Shown here: positions 37,063 to 47,091 of the stretch, piece after piece
Layout: every line of letters begins with the position of its first letter
How positions within the stretch are numbered: position 1 is the first letter of the stretch
From: Paraglaciecola sp.
Lineage (GTDB): Bacteria > Pseudomonadota > Gammaproteobacteria > Enterobacterales > Alteromonadaceae
NCBI GenBank assembly: GCA_009993955.1
Contig: JAACSL010000015.1
Location: 1 to 64,000 of the forward strand
DNA length: 64,000 nucleotides
Reading direction: 5' to 3'
The notes under the pieces: generated by a model
Databases searched by the model: none
What the model was told of the DNA's origin: nothing
Seen by the model: the letters and a program-made list of their open reading frames with translations, nothing else
Position numbers and translations under genes: made by a program

Positions 37063-37192
37063 AATGACCACTTTTGCAACTATCTCATCAGCGCCATTCA
37101 ACTTAACCTATGTGACGATGGTTTAAAAAGCAAGGTGTCAGGTCATCAGTTAGCTGATCACACACGCCCGCACGTTAATAAGGGACACACAC

Positions 37193-37597
37193 ATGACGAT
37201 AGAAGTTTACAGCATTTTTGTTTATGGCCTGTTGGGCTTTGTGGTTGTCGCTGCACAGGCCACCTATGCAACGTTTACCGGTGCCGTGCAATATGGTTTA
37301 TCAAACCGTGAGGGTGCCCAACCCAATAAGGGGCCTCTGGGTTTTCACATTGACCGAACATTGGCCAATTTAATCGAGGGTGGTCTGATGTATTTACCCA
37401 TGGCGTTGGTGGCGGTTTATGCAGATATCGCCAATCCGTGGACTCATTACGCGCCGTTAATGACCATCGTCTCACGTATCCTCTACGTGCCACTTTATAT
37501 GCTGGGTATTGAAAAAATTCGAACATTTGTTTGGCTCTTCTCATTTTTTGCGGTGCCTGCCATGGCTTACGGAATTGTGTTGGGAATGGCGGCTTAA
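37193..37597 (+). CDS. MAPEG-family membrane protein
   Basis: A 134-residue protein with four helices and the MAPEG pattern: an N-terminal helix (FVYGLLGFVVVAAQATYATF), the loop GPLGFHIDRTLANLIEG and later ADIANPWTHYAPLMTIVSRILYVPLYMLG. Family members are glutathione- or lipid-linked membrane enzymes; many bacterial ones are uncharacterised. It is the first gene of an operon with the DUF1772-like protein and the second SDR, divergent from the AraC-type regulator. Confidence 0.85.
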   Translation: MTIEVYSIFVYGLLGFVVVAAQATYATFTGAVQYGLSNREGAQPNKGPLGFHIDRTLANLIEGGLMYLPMALVAVYADIANPWTHYAPLMTIVSRILYVPLYMLGIEKIRTFVWLFSFFAVPAMAYGIVLGMAA

Positions 37598-37600
37598 GTC

Positions 37601-38071
37601 ATGACCAAAACACACTATCTGAATATGTTTGCCTGTGTCAGTACCGGGATTTTTACCGGTGGCACCCTGATGATAGCCATCACTTTTGGTTTGCAATGGC
37701 GAGATTTAGCGCCCAACGACTTACTCCTTGCCTTTAGTCATGATTGGAAAAACATCGCAGCCACCATTATCCCCTTTGCATTATTGCAAACTATGTTACT
37801 GCCCATCGCAGTTTACCTCGCCTGGCCTTATCGGGTGGCGAGAAAATACTGGCTGATAGCTCTGTTGTTTTGGTTGCTAAATTGCACCATCACCTCTGTC
37901 TATCACTTGCCAGTGGTGCTTGCCGGGTTGAACGGTGAAATCGCTGTTGCAGACATCACAACAGTGGTTGAGCAATGGCTGTTGTTTCATTGGCCCCGGG
38001 TATGCCTGGGCGTCGCAACCACCTGTTTTGCGATATTGGCGGCCATGCAACAGACTAAAAAGGCAGAATAG
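37601..38071 (+). CDS. DUF1772-like (anthrone oxygenase family) membrane protein
   Basis: A 156-residue integral membrane protein with four predicted helices. The pattern NMFACVSTGIFTGGTLMIAI near the start and the conserved-type WLLNCTITSVYHLPV region suggest the DUF1772/anthrone-oxygenase-like group, though the match is only by overall character. It starts 3 bases after the MAPEG stop and ends 5 bases before the second SDR gene, so the three are one operon. Confidence 0.7.
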   Translation: MTKTHYLNMFACVSTGIFTGGTLMIAITFGLQWRDLAPNDLLLAFSHDWKNIAATIIPFALLQTMLLPIAVYLAWPYRVARKYWLIALLFWLLNCTITSVYHLPVVLAGLNGEIAVADITTVVEQWLLFHWPRVCLGVATTCFAILAAMQQTKKAE

Positions 38072-38076
38072 TTAAC

Positions 38077-38823
38077 ATGCGCATCCAAGATAAAATCATT
38101 TTAATTACTGGCGGGAATGCTGGTATTGGCTTAGAAATGGCAAAACAACTGACAAAATTGGGGGCAAAAGTAATTATATGCGGCAGAAATGAGGCCACAC
38201 TTGCCAGCGCGGCTAAGCAGTTTGATCTAGATTACATACGCTGTGATGTGAGCCTTGCCTACGATCAGAAGCTAATGGTAAAGGCCTTGCAGGCTAGGTA
38301 TGAGCGACTGGATATGTTGATCAATAACGCTGGCATGATGCACAAATACGCATTTGTTGACGATGCCGATACCTTGACCAAAGTTGTCGAAGAAATTCAA
38401 GTCAATGCTATTTCGCCTTTGAGCACAACTTACCACCTTTTACCGATGCTAAAAAGAAGTCACGATGCAGCGGTAGTGTTTGTCAGTTCTGTCTTAGCTT
38501 ATGTGCCAAGCCCCGCCGCGCCAATCTATTCAGGAACTAAATCGTTTATTCATCATTGTGCACAAACCTTGCGGTATCAATTCAAAGCCTACAATATAAA
38601 AGTGTTTGAATTGTTGCCACCTGCGACAAAAACCGCCATGGCGGTTAATTTTGATTCAGCGAAAATCCCCCTTATGTCGGTTGAAAAATTGGTGGCCGAA
38701 TTTATTAAGGGACTGCAACATGATCGCTTTGAAATTGTGGCTGGATCGTCAAAACAAGTGCGCCTAATGAGTCGTTTAGCGCCTAAATTCTTGTTTAAAC
38801 AAATCGTCAAATCCTTTAACTGA
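38077..38823 (+). CDS. Short-chain dehydrogenase/reductase, paralogue of the SDR at 33604
   Basis: A 248-residue SDR with TGGNAGIG (residues 11-18), NNAGMMH, catalytic VFVSSVLAY and YSGTK. It shares with the other SDR the segments VKVFELLPPAT / VRVFELLPPIT-like and MSRLAPKFLFKQI at the C-terminus, which mark a local duplication. It is the last gene of the MAPEG operon and is convergent with the mlaC-like gene 7 bp away. Confidence 0.9.
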   Translation: MRIQDKIILITGGNAGIGLEMAKQLTKLGAKVIICGRNEATLASAAKQFDLDYIRCDVSLAYDQKLMVKALQARYERLDMLINNAGMMHKYAFVDDADTLTKVVEEIQVNAISPLSTTYHLLPMLKRSHDAAVVFVSSVLAYVPSPAAPIYSGTKSFIHHCAQTLRYQFKAYNIKVFELLPPATKTAMAVNFDSAKIPLMSVEKLVAEFIKGLQHDRFEIVAGSSKQVRLMSRLAPKFLFKQIVKSFN

Positions 38824-38830
38824 GACCGGC

Positions 38831-39493
38831 CTATTGGCTAGTCACTGCTCGAGTATCATCTGCTGCAATGACCTCTTTCATCTTAGCCATGACATAAGCC
38901 ACGCCCTCTGTGCGCAGCATAGGCCCAAATTCACTTTGTTTGCTCGACACTAAACTAATGCCTTCTGCCACCATGTCGTAAATAAGCCAGCTGTGTGTTC
39001 TGCTGTTTTTACGCAGTTTAAATGCAATGTTAATATCAGGCCGCCCCGACTCTTTGATCAGCCCTTTTATCGTCACATCGCTTTGTTCAGTCACGCCACG
39101 AAAGGGTTCTAACTCAAGGGTTTGATTGTGGTAAACACTTAAGGTAGTGGCATAGGTCGCAATCAAATACTCCCGAAAGAGTTCGGCAAAGGCCGACAGT
39201 TCCTCCTTTTGCATGCTGCGAAAATACTTGCCAAGCACCTTAAACGCACAAAACTCATAATCCACATAGGGCATTAACTCTTGATCCATGATTTTGCGCA
39301 TTAACTTGGGGTCGCTTGCCAAGCTGATTTGTTGGTTTTTTATACTGGTAAACGTTTTGTCAGTGGCTAACGACAGCACTTGATGAGGATCTAACTGTGT
39401 CTCAGTGACATTCTGATAATCCTCACTCTGCGCCCTAACTTGCAACGTTAAGAGTAATATCAAACCGCACAGTAACCTTATGTGAACACGCAT
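38831..39493 (-). CDS. MlaC/Ttg2D-like phospholipid-binding periplasmic protein
   Basis: A 220-residue exported protein with a signal peptide (residues 1-21, ending RAQS). The MlaC pattern is seen in LMRKIMDQELMPYVDYEFCAFKVLGKYF, and further in FRGVTEQSDVTIKGLI and WLIYDMVAEGISLVS. MlaC carries phospholipids between outer- and inner-membrane complexes. No mlaABDEF genes are adjacent; instead it lies near a broken RND efflux operon and shares with it a putative AraC-type operator. Confidence 0.85.
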   Translation of the reverse strand: MRVHIRLLCGLILLLTLQVRAQSEDYQNVTETQLDPHQVLSLATDKTFTSIKNQQISLASDPKLMRKIMDQELMPYVDYEFCAFKVLGKYFRSMQKEELSAFAELFREYLIATYATTLSVYHNQTLELEPFRGVTEQSDVTIKGLIKESGRPDINIAFKLRKNSRTHSWLIYDMVAEGISLVSSKQSEFGPMLRTEGVAYVMAKMKEVIAADDTRAVTSQ

Positions 39494-39661
39494 CTCAATC
39501 TTCCCCTTCTGTTGGTTTAAACCGTTTTAACTGAGTAAGCCTTGTTGAGTAGTGGCGAAGGTTAAACCGCAACGTGGTAAAAAGTGATGGGGCAAAACCA
39601 AATACACATGGCTCAACGCCACTTATGAGTATTCAGTCTGCAGTAGCGGCAGTGCTTGTGC

Positions 39662-39692
39662 GAGTAGCAATTCCGTTCACTTGGTGACAAAT
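39662..39692 (-). promoter_or_regulatory. Putative AraC-type operator upstream of the mlaC-like gene
   Basis: On the minus strand the half-sites are ATTTGTCACCA (39692-39682) and AATTGCTACTC (39672-39662), starts 20 bp apart, about 170 bases before the gene. The distal side continues into GTGACAAATACTGTCAT (39684-39700), identical but for one base to 44147-44163. The rest of 39494-39827 shows no gene. Confidence 0.6.
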
Positions 39693-39827
39693 ACTGTCAT
39701 CACTGAGAAGCAGAGGGTAAGGTGATGTGCGGGGCGAGCGTCTTTAGTGTGCACAAGCCGCACCACAGCATGCCCTGTGTGTCTCTGGTTTAACACAAGG
39801 CAGGCATGTTGTTTTTCTATAACAAGT

Positions 39828-42800
39828 TCAAGGCTGTGAATTGAGCGCAATTTGATCTGCATGCTCTGAGCTGTTTGTTGGTATTTTTATGCCAAAAACC
39901 AAACAGTAGAGAACTGGAGTTAAGCCGAGTGAAATTAATAGCGTGCCAATACCCAGACCAAAAGCCATGGCGCTGGCCATGCTAAAAAACAAAATATCTT
40001 TGGTGATAATCAGTGGTAACAAACCGATGACGGTGGTCACCGTTGACATCAGTATTGGCCACAAACGTCGTTTACACGCACTAATCACGGTTAGCCCTTG
40101 ATCCTTAGCACCTTCGGCTAATTCAATATCGATACGGTCAACCAAGACAATGGAGTTGTTGATTAATATACCAACGAGGGCAAATAATCCAAGGATGACC
40201 ATAAAGCCAAACGTCGCTTGCATCAGATACAAACCAAGCGCCGCCCCGATGATCACAAAGGCAGGGTAAGCAGCAATACGGCTGGCCGTTTAAAACCATT
40301 AAATTGCACCACGAGAGTCACCAAAAAAATAGCAAATATGAGCGGCATTGTTGCCCCAAGTGCCGCATTGGTGGCATTGATCTCATTTAGCAAGCCATCA
40401 AACTCGGTGTAATGTCCAGCTGCTAACGTTTGGTTGAAGGCCGCTAATTTTGGCGTCAAGATTGGCACCATATCTTGCGGGGTTAGCTTGGGGTTGCGGC
40501 CTTGAATGGTAACCGTGCGGCTCATGTCCTCTCGCTGAATAAAGGAGAATCCGGGAGTCCGTTCGACACGAGCGACTTGGGACAAGGGAATAGCCTCGCC
40601 AGTTGTCGACGAAAATACCGAAGCTGTTCTCAAACGGTCAATGCTTGAACGCTCTTGTCCTGCGCTGCGGATCACAATGGGGATCACTTCATCGCCGTCG
40701 CGAAACTGTGAGATCGGGCTACCTGAAGAGAACTGCTCTAATAATCGCGAAATATCATTGGAGGTCACGCCGGCAATGCGGGCGGCCTGTTGGTCAACAC
40801 GCACATCGAGATGATCAATTTTAGTGTACCAATCTGACCACACGTCAATCGTACCGGGCACATCCAAGAGAATACGTTCAAGTTCAGCCGCTTTGGAAAA
40901 CAAGTAGTCGGCATCGGGTCCTTTTAGTTGAATTTCAATGACATACGGGTCAGATTGGCCTAAAAACATCCGCGAGACCCTTGCCCGAACATCGGGTAAG
41001 GCCGATCTAAAATCTTCCCTAAGCATAGGGATATTAGCGATGGCTGCGTCGATATCCTTGACGTTTACCACAATAAAACCTTTGTTAGGCGCGGGATCAA
41101 CAGGCGCAAGTGACAAGACAAAACGCGGGCCACCAAAACCCACATAAGCGGCATAACTTAAGACCTCAGGATAACGTGTTTTGTCATCAATGATGTTCAT
41201 CATGCTTTGCAAGCGCGCCTGCGTTGTTCGCTCGGTGACGCCTGCTGGTAAATCAACATAAATGAGGATCTGCGCTCGATCACTTTCGGGTAAAAATTTC
41301 TGCTCAATGGTGCTCATTAACCATGCACTGAGCAATAAAATGATGATCATAGAAAGGGCGTAACTCCACCTAAAGCGCAGAATCACCAAAAGAATTGCGC
41401 CATAAAGTTGTTCCGCTCCCAAAAAAATGCGCTCGCTCAGTGAGGGATTTAACTTTGCCTGATGGCTGTGACTTGCCACCGGCATGCGCACAAAGTGATA
41501 ACACAACGTAGTGGTTATGGTCATAGCAAAAACCCAAGAAATCGATAAGGAAATTAAAATAACTTGGGAAATCGAGCGGGTGTATTCGGTTGAGGCTGTT
41601 TCAGCAATCAACAAGGGCAAAAATACCGCAATGGTGGTAAAGGATGAAGCCAACAAAGGAAATGCAAGTTCTGAACTGGTTTGTTTGAGGGCTAGATCTC
41701 GATCACCATGCTCACCGAGACGTCGTTTAAAATCTTCAGAAATAACAATGCCATTGTCCACCAGCAGACCCAGAGAAATAATCAGGGTAGCCAAACTCAT
41801 GCGTTCCAGTTGTAAACCAAAAACACTCATCAAGCCCAGGGTAGCAAAGATAACCGCGGGTATAATGGAACCTACTATCAGCCCCGTTCTGATCCCTAAA
41901 AAAATGATGACAACGATGAGCACGATGGCAAGGGTTTGCAGCATGTTAACTGTTACCCCACTCAGCGCGTTACTCACCTGATCAGCCTGATAGGTGATGA
42001 CATCAAAATGCAACCCAAGGGGCAACGTTTGGCGCAACTCGTCAATTTTTAAGCTGGCACGTTTTGAATAGTTGATAACCGATTGATCAGAGCGCATGGC
42101 TAGGGTCAACACCAAGGCCTCATGACCATTAAAAAACGCTTTATTTCGCGGTGGGTCAATATACCCGTGGCTCACCGTTGCGATGTCGCCTAGTCTCACC
42201 AGTCCATCTACCCCCGGAATAGTTAACAAGGTGGCAGCAATATCATTGACGGATTGATAATCACCGGAAGGTGTGACAAAAAACGCCAGATCGCCGGTAT
42301 CAATTTGACCGCCGGGACGAATGATATTTTGGTTTTGAATGGCACTCAGAAATTGGGCGGGGGATATACCAATCTGCGACGCCACGGCATCTTGATATTC
42401 AACAAAAATCTGTTCCGCCTGCACCCCTAAAATTTCACTTTTTTTGGTGCCGGGTATGGTCAGCAGTTGGTCACGCAGATGTTGTGCGTAATCAAACAAC
42501 TCGCTTTTTTCATATTGTTCCCCCCACAATGCCAGTGTAATGATCGCCACATCACCAAAATCATCGTTGATAAAAGGCTGATTTGTGCCCTCTGGCAGGG
42601 ACGCGGACGCGTCTAAGATTTTTTCTCTGAGTTGATCAAAAATTTGCCCAAGTTCAGTGTAATTGTCATCAATCACGGGATGAATTATCGAAATGCCATC
42701 CATTGAGGTGGATCGTATTTCTTTGAGCTCAGCCAGACTTGTGATGGCCTCTTCAAGGGGTTTAGTGATGAGCATTTCCACTTTTGCTGCATCCAATCCC

Positions 42801-42955
42801 GGAAACGTTGTCACCACAACCGCTTCCCTGACTAAGATTTCTGGATCCTCTCTCGCCGGCAAGTTGAAATAACTGTAAAGGCCGTAAGCCATGAATAGCC
42901 CAGCAACCAGAAAAACCGCGGATTGAAATCGTAGGGCAGTGATGCTTAGATTCAT
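39828..42955 (-). pseudogene. RND efflux permease, frameshifted
   Basis: Together the two frames make a full-length RND permease of about 1040 residues. The first 900 codons (42955-40253) include the N-terminal helix, periplasmic domains and DNGIVISEDFKRR in the TM4 region, and end RPAVLLLTLPL then TGA. The remaining 142 codons resume one frame over at GTG 40256 with IIGAALGLYLMQATFGFMV and INNSIVLVDRIDIE. The normal continuity LPL-VIIGAALG would need one more G, so one base is lost. Expressed as two pieces the transporter would be split inside the TM10-11 region and is probably non-functional. It is 15 bp downstream of the adaptor gene. Confidence 0.85.
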
Positions 42956-42970
42956 AATGATTGTTCGCCT

Positions 42971-44068
42971 TTATTCATTGAATCGACTAACACCCACACC
43001 AATGGGGATGACTCTATCTCCATCGCGTAATGTCGCTTGCCCTTTTGCAACGATTAAATCGCCGATGTTGAGCCCCTTGATCACTTCGATACCCGCATCG
43101 GTGATATTGCCAAGTTCTACTTGCTGTTGTGACACAATGCCGCTGTTGATATCGACCACAAAAACCGCCCCCTGCGATGTGTTAACAACGCGATAGGCGC
43201 TCAGTGGAATGACCACCGTTTGTTTGGCAAAGTTGTCCGTTCGTCCTTGAACTTCTACTCGTAAGCCAGGCCGAAGTCCGGATGAATCGTCAATATTGAG
43301 CACCACTGGATACAATCCAGACAAACCCGCAGCCTTGCCTATTTCAACTACGGTGGCACTTTTTTAAATTCCGTAGGGCCGGATCAACAGGGTGGTGTTC
43401 AAGCCAATGACAAAAAAATCCAAGGCCAATACGGGCAAATTAACTACCGCTTCTAAGCCACCCTCGTTACCGATCACGCGATATACTGCTTGTCCAGCAC
43501 TGACTGTTTGTGATGGCTCAAGCAAACGTGCAACAACTTGACCGTCATAAGGGGCAATTATTACCGTCTCTGCGAGGCGTTTTTGCGCCTGACCAATGGC
43601 CGCCTGATGCCCCTCCACTCGCGCTTGAGCACTGTGTAAACGAGCCTTTGCACTGTCCATTTCATTGGTGGATATGGCACCGCTTTCTCGCAAGCTAAAC
43701 AGGCGATCGTAGTTTAACTGCGCAAACGTCAGCTCTGTTTGAGCATCAAGCAGATTGGCTTTGCGCTCCTCAACAGAAAGTGAAAGTTCGGTGCTGTCAA
43801 TTTTTGCTAGCACCTCACCTCGCTGGATGGATTGTCCGAGTTCTTTGTTAAGAGTAACGATTTGACCCGCTTGCAAAAAACTTAAATCTGAACGTTGTTT
43901 CGCCCTCAATAATCCCGCATAAACAGGAACCGATTGACTGGCATGCAACTGAACTACATGCACCACCACAGACTGCGGTGTTTGTTCTGCCACTGTGCTT
44001 GGGTCAGAGCAAGCAACAATGCAACAAATTGAAATGAAGTAAAGGTACAAGTTTTTCAAGATTTTCAA
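42971..44068 (-). pseudogene. RND membrane-fusion (adaptor) protein with an in-frame stop
   Basis: A 366-codon HlyD/AcrA-type frame with a lipobox (CIVAC) at the N-terminus, a lipoyl and hairpin region (about residues 45-190) and the barrel region (LSGLYPVVLNIDDSSGLRPG). Codon 235 is TAA (43366-43364) in RPYGI-stop-KSATVVEIGKAAGL; the frame goes on unbroken after it to the stop at 42971. This is a nonsense mutation, not a frameshift. The truncated 234-residue product lacks the membrane-proximal part. Confidence 0.85.
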
Positions 44069-44124
44069 CTACAAAGCAAGGTGATGATGTGTTGGATATA
44101 GTGTGCAAAGGTATGCCGTTTTAC

Positions 44125-44155
44125 GAGTGATGAATTAGGTCATTGAGTGACAAAT
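44125..44155 (-). promoter_or_regulatory. Putative AraC-type operator upstream of the efflux operon
   Basis: On the minus strand two near-perfect half-sites, ATTTGTCACTC (44155-44145) and ATTCATCACTC (44135-44125), have starts 20 bp apart, 57 bases before the adaptor gene. A -10-like TATATC follows about 24 bases downstream. It is the best match of the four. Confidence 0.7.
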
Positions 44156-44225
44156 ACAGTCATGCCACAACTCTGCGGGACAAGCCGGCACTCAGCGCAT
44201 GGCACATCAATATTTTCGCTAGATG

Positions 44226-46385
44226 TTAAACACTGAAACTGAGGCTGACGACTACACCACTGCGGTCTTTTAAGTTGCTGATGTTTATCTGGGCATGATG
44301 ATATTGGGCAATTATCTTGGCAATATACAAACCTAAACCCAGGTGAGCTTGCTCACTGCTTTGAGTTTTACGCAGCGACACCATGGAATCAAATAATCTG
44401 TCTTGCATGTCTTCGGGCAACAGCAGACCTTGGTTGCTAATGTGCAGATCTAGCCCCCTGTCACTGTGACTCAGGTGCAAGCGAATCGGCGTGGCGGCTT
44501 CACTGAAGTCCACGGCATTGGCAATGATTTTGTCTAACATCTGGGCAAATAACTCAGGTGAGCCACTCAAGCTGACATCTCGGCAGGTGTCTTCCATGTG
44601 CAGAGCAAAGGTCTGTTTTGGGTAAACCAAGGCATAACCTTGCACACAGCCTTGTAATACCTCGCTGACAATAAAGGTTTCCCTCTCATTGTTTTGAATG
44701 GCTTGTTCTAAGCGTGTGGCCTCGCTCATATTACTGAGGATTTTACTCAAGCGCTGAATACCGTCTTTGGCGCGCTCAATATATTGCTGACTTGCCGCAG
44801 ATTGCCCTTCGTCACTGAGATTATCCAGCGAAGAATTAACAATGGCCACCGGCGTACGCAATTCATGGCTTAAACGCGAGGCCATGTTTTCTAGGTAAGT
44901 ATTGTACTGCCCCAATTTGCCCAACACCGAATGAAAGGTACGCGATAAATCACCGATTTCATCATTGGCGTGAGAGGGTGAAATTTGCCCGACAATTTTA
45001 CCGTGGTTATCGATGGCATCTTCCGTGGCATCACGCAGTTTGCGGATGCGCCACGATATGCGCGACGCCAATAAAAATAAGGCTAAGGTGCCGATGACTA
45101 TCACCGCCAAGAAAAAATGAAATTGCTGTTCTAAAGCCTTATTACGCAAGGTACGAATACCGTTGGTAGTTTGTTCCACTACCACAGCCCCCATCACTTG
45201 CTGGTCGATAAAAATTGGGTGGGCGGCCGATAAAATCACGGCTTTACTGTCTGGACTTAAGCGCCACAGAGTGCTGGGTGTGCCGCTCAGGGCTTGGGCA
45301 ATATCCTGACCTTTTAGGGCATAGGCGTCCTGCAGATCATCAACAAAATCGGCGGGGGGTTTGGTCAATATTTGATAATACAAAGGCAGCAACCAATGAC
45401 TTTCAACATACTGCCACCACGATTGGCTGGTACTTGGGCTATCACTACTTTGCACACCACTAGCCCGCTGAATTTGCCCGGAACGGGCGAGGACCCGCAT
45501 GTGTTTATCCACCACCCACACACGCGCATTGGAATATTGCAAACCTTTAAGAATGCGCTCAATCTCAGGCGACGGCACCAGCACTGTGCCTAAACTGTCT
45601 ACTTGCGAGGTGTTGGCCGTGCCAATGATGTATTCCACCTGGCGACTCACCGGATCGTCCACATCTACGATGGCAAACGCTATCTTGCTCGACATCATGT
45701 TAAGGGGGAAGCGCAACTCAAGGTTGTATCCGCGTGGGGTGGCACGCCATTGCCCCTGGATCCGCGTTTCTAAACGCTCTGGCTGTAGTGACTCTGTTTG
45801 GTCTTTAAGTAAATATGCATTCACCCATCCCGGCTTTGTTGGCGCCACGATGTAGCGTTGGAATTGCCCATGTTCATCGGTCATGGCAATTTGCAAATGG
45901 TCGTTGCGGTCGATACGTAAACTGTTGCTGGGGCGATATAACACAGCGTCATCCACCACCGCAAACATGGCATATAAGTAGCGGTCGAACTGCCCAACCA
46001 TATGCTCAAAATGCAAACTTTGTGGCTGGTAGTCTTGTACTTGGTCTAGCAGATATTGATCAGCGTAATGTATTTTCTGACTCTGGTAATCTTGCCAATC
46101 GTCGAGTTCACCGTCTAACTGAATGGGGTAAGCAATTTTATAGGCATATAAATCTGTGCCCGGTTTCACATCACTCAAATAAGCAGATTGATTATCAAAC
46201 AGCGCTGGGCGCTCATGCAAGGCCGTGGCGACCGCACGGGCGGTGCCCACCATGGTTTGTTCTTGCCCAATGCGCAAATAAGTTTCCAACTCCCACACGT
46301 ATTGGTAGCCCAGCCAGGGAATGGCAAATAAAAACGATGAAAACACCACCAGCTTGAGGCGGATGCCAAAGCGAAAACGCTGCAT
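44226..46385 (-). CDS. pdsS: Sensor histidine kinase of the dedicated sortase system (PdsS)
   Basis: A 719-residue membrane kinase. A first helix (about residues 12-30) and a second (about 420-440) enclose a large periplasmic domain with a carbohydrate-binding-like section (DGELDDWQDY, as in CBM9-type folds). A HAMP-like linker, the phospho-acceptor His in RLSHELRTPVAIV and an ATPase domain (HISNQGLLLPEDMQ, LGLGLYIAKIIAQYHH) follow. Its architecture matches the histidine kinase found only beside class GN sortases. I prefer the ATG at 46385, 16 bases after the pdsR stop. It is co-transcribed with pdsR, divergent from pdsO. Confidence 0.9.
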   Translation of the reverse strand: MQRFRFGIRLKLVVFSSFLFAIPWLGYQYVWELETYLRIGQEQTMVGTARAVATALHERPALFDNQSAYLSDVKPGTDLYAYKIAYPIQLDGELDDWQDYQSQKIHYADQYLLDQVQDYQPQSLHFEHMVGQFDRYLYAMFAVVDDAVLYRPSNSLRIDRNDHLQIAMTDEHGQFQRYIVAPTKPGWVNAYLLKDQTESLQPERLETRIQGQWRATPRGYNLELRFPLNMMSSKIAFAIVDVDDPVSRQVEYIIGTANTSQVDSLGTVLVPSPEIERILKGLQYSNARVWVVDKHMRVLARSGQIQRASGVQSSDSPSTSQSWWQYVESHWLLPLYYQILTKPPADFVDDLQDAYALKGQDIAQALSGTPSTLWRLSPDSKAVILSAAHPIFIDQQVMGAVVVEQTTNGIRTLRNKALEQQFHFFLAVIVIGTLALFLLASRISWRIRKLRDATEDAIDNHGKIVGQISPSHANDEIGDLSRTFHSVLGKLGQYNTYLENMASRLSHELRTPVAIVNSSLDNLSDEGQSAASQQYIERAKDGIQRLSKILSNMSEATRLEQAIQNNERETFIVSEVLQGCVQGYALVYPKQTFALHMEDTCRDVSLSGSPELFAQMLDKIIANAVDFSEAATPIRLHLSHSDRGLDLHISNQGLLLPEDMQDRLFDSMVSLRKTQSSEQAHLGLGLYIAKIIAQYHHAQINISNLKDRSGVVVSLSFSV

Positions 46386-46401
46386 TAGCGCGTAAACTCC
46401 C

Positions 46402-47091
46402 TCAGTTTTTCCATCGATAACCCATGCCATACACGGTTTCGACACGATCGAATTGACTATCTACCTGCACAAATTTTTTACGTATGCGTTTGATGTGCGA
46501 GGTGATGGTAGTGTCGTCTACCACCATTTTTGATTCATCCATTAGTTGCTGACGACTTTTCACATGGCCTGAATATTTGGCAATGGCGTGCAACATCCAA
46601 AATTCAGTGACGGTCAACTCAATCGCCTGCCCTTGCCAGGTTACCGTCATACGTTTGCTGTCCATGCTCAATTCGCCAGTGTGAATAATATCGGCAGCGC
46701 TTTGTGGTTGACTCAGCAAAGCCGTGCGTCTGAACAACGCGGCAATCCGCGCCAATAAATGCGGCAGGCTGATATCTTTGGTGAGGTAGTCGTCAGCGCC
46801 CATACGCAAGCCACAAATGGTGTCGTAGTCATTATCACGGGCCGTAAAAAAGATAATAGGTAGGGTTTTTGACAGCGCGCGCAAAAGCTGACACACCGCA
46901 AAACCACCATCAATTTCGTCCTGCAAGCCAATATCAATGATGGCTAGATCAGGTAAACGCTGAGCAAAAGCCTGCTCAGCTTGTTGACGACTGGCATAGG
47001 CTTGTACCTCATAACCCTGTTTACCTAGGGCGGCCACATAGTTGTCGCGTAAGGCCTGATCATCTTCGACCAAGGCAATGCGTTTTGACAT
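46402..47091 (-). CDS. pdsR: OmpR-type response regulator of the dedicated sortase system (PdsR)
   Basis: A 229-residue regulator. The receiver domain has VEDD near residue 9, the phospho-acceptor Asp in DLAIIDIGLQDE and the conserved Lys in DYLTKDISLPHLL. The C-terminal winged helix has TVTEFWMLHAIAKYSGHVKSRQQL and TTITSHIKRIRKKF. The start at 47091 (MSKRIALVEDD) matches the family; upstream in-frame codons do not. It is first in a minus-strand operon with pdsS and divergent from the sortase genes, its likely targets. Confidence 0.92.
   Translation of the reverse strand: MSKRIALVEDDQALRDNYVAALGKQGYEVQAYASRQQAEQAFAQRLPDLAIIDIGLQDEIDGGFAVCQLLRALSKTLPIIFFTARDNDYDTICGLRMGADDYLTKDISLPHLLARIAALFRRTALLSQPQSAADIIHTGELSMDSKRMTVTWQGQAIELTVTEFWMLHAIAKYSGHVKSRQQLMDESKMVVDDTTITSHIKRIRKKFVQVDSQFDRVETVYGMGYRWKN

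Noticed and set aside
39828..40256. Possibility that the RND permease is split by programmed frameshifting or as a true two-gene transporter.
   Set aside because: There is no slippery heptamer at the junction (CCTTTGTGATC), and the adaptor gene beside it is also broken, so decay is simpler. GTG/TGA overlap re-initiation remains a minor possibility.
41511..41981. 156-codon plus-strand frame.
   Set aside because: It is the antisense of the RND permease TM region and its composition reflects that coding strand.
45815..46357. 180-codon plus-strand frame.
   Set aside because: It is the antisense of pdsS; composition is unlike a real protein (many Cys, His, Trp) and there is no ribosome-binding site.
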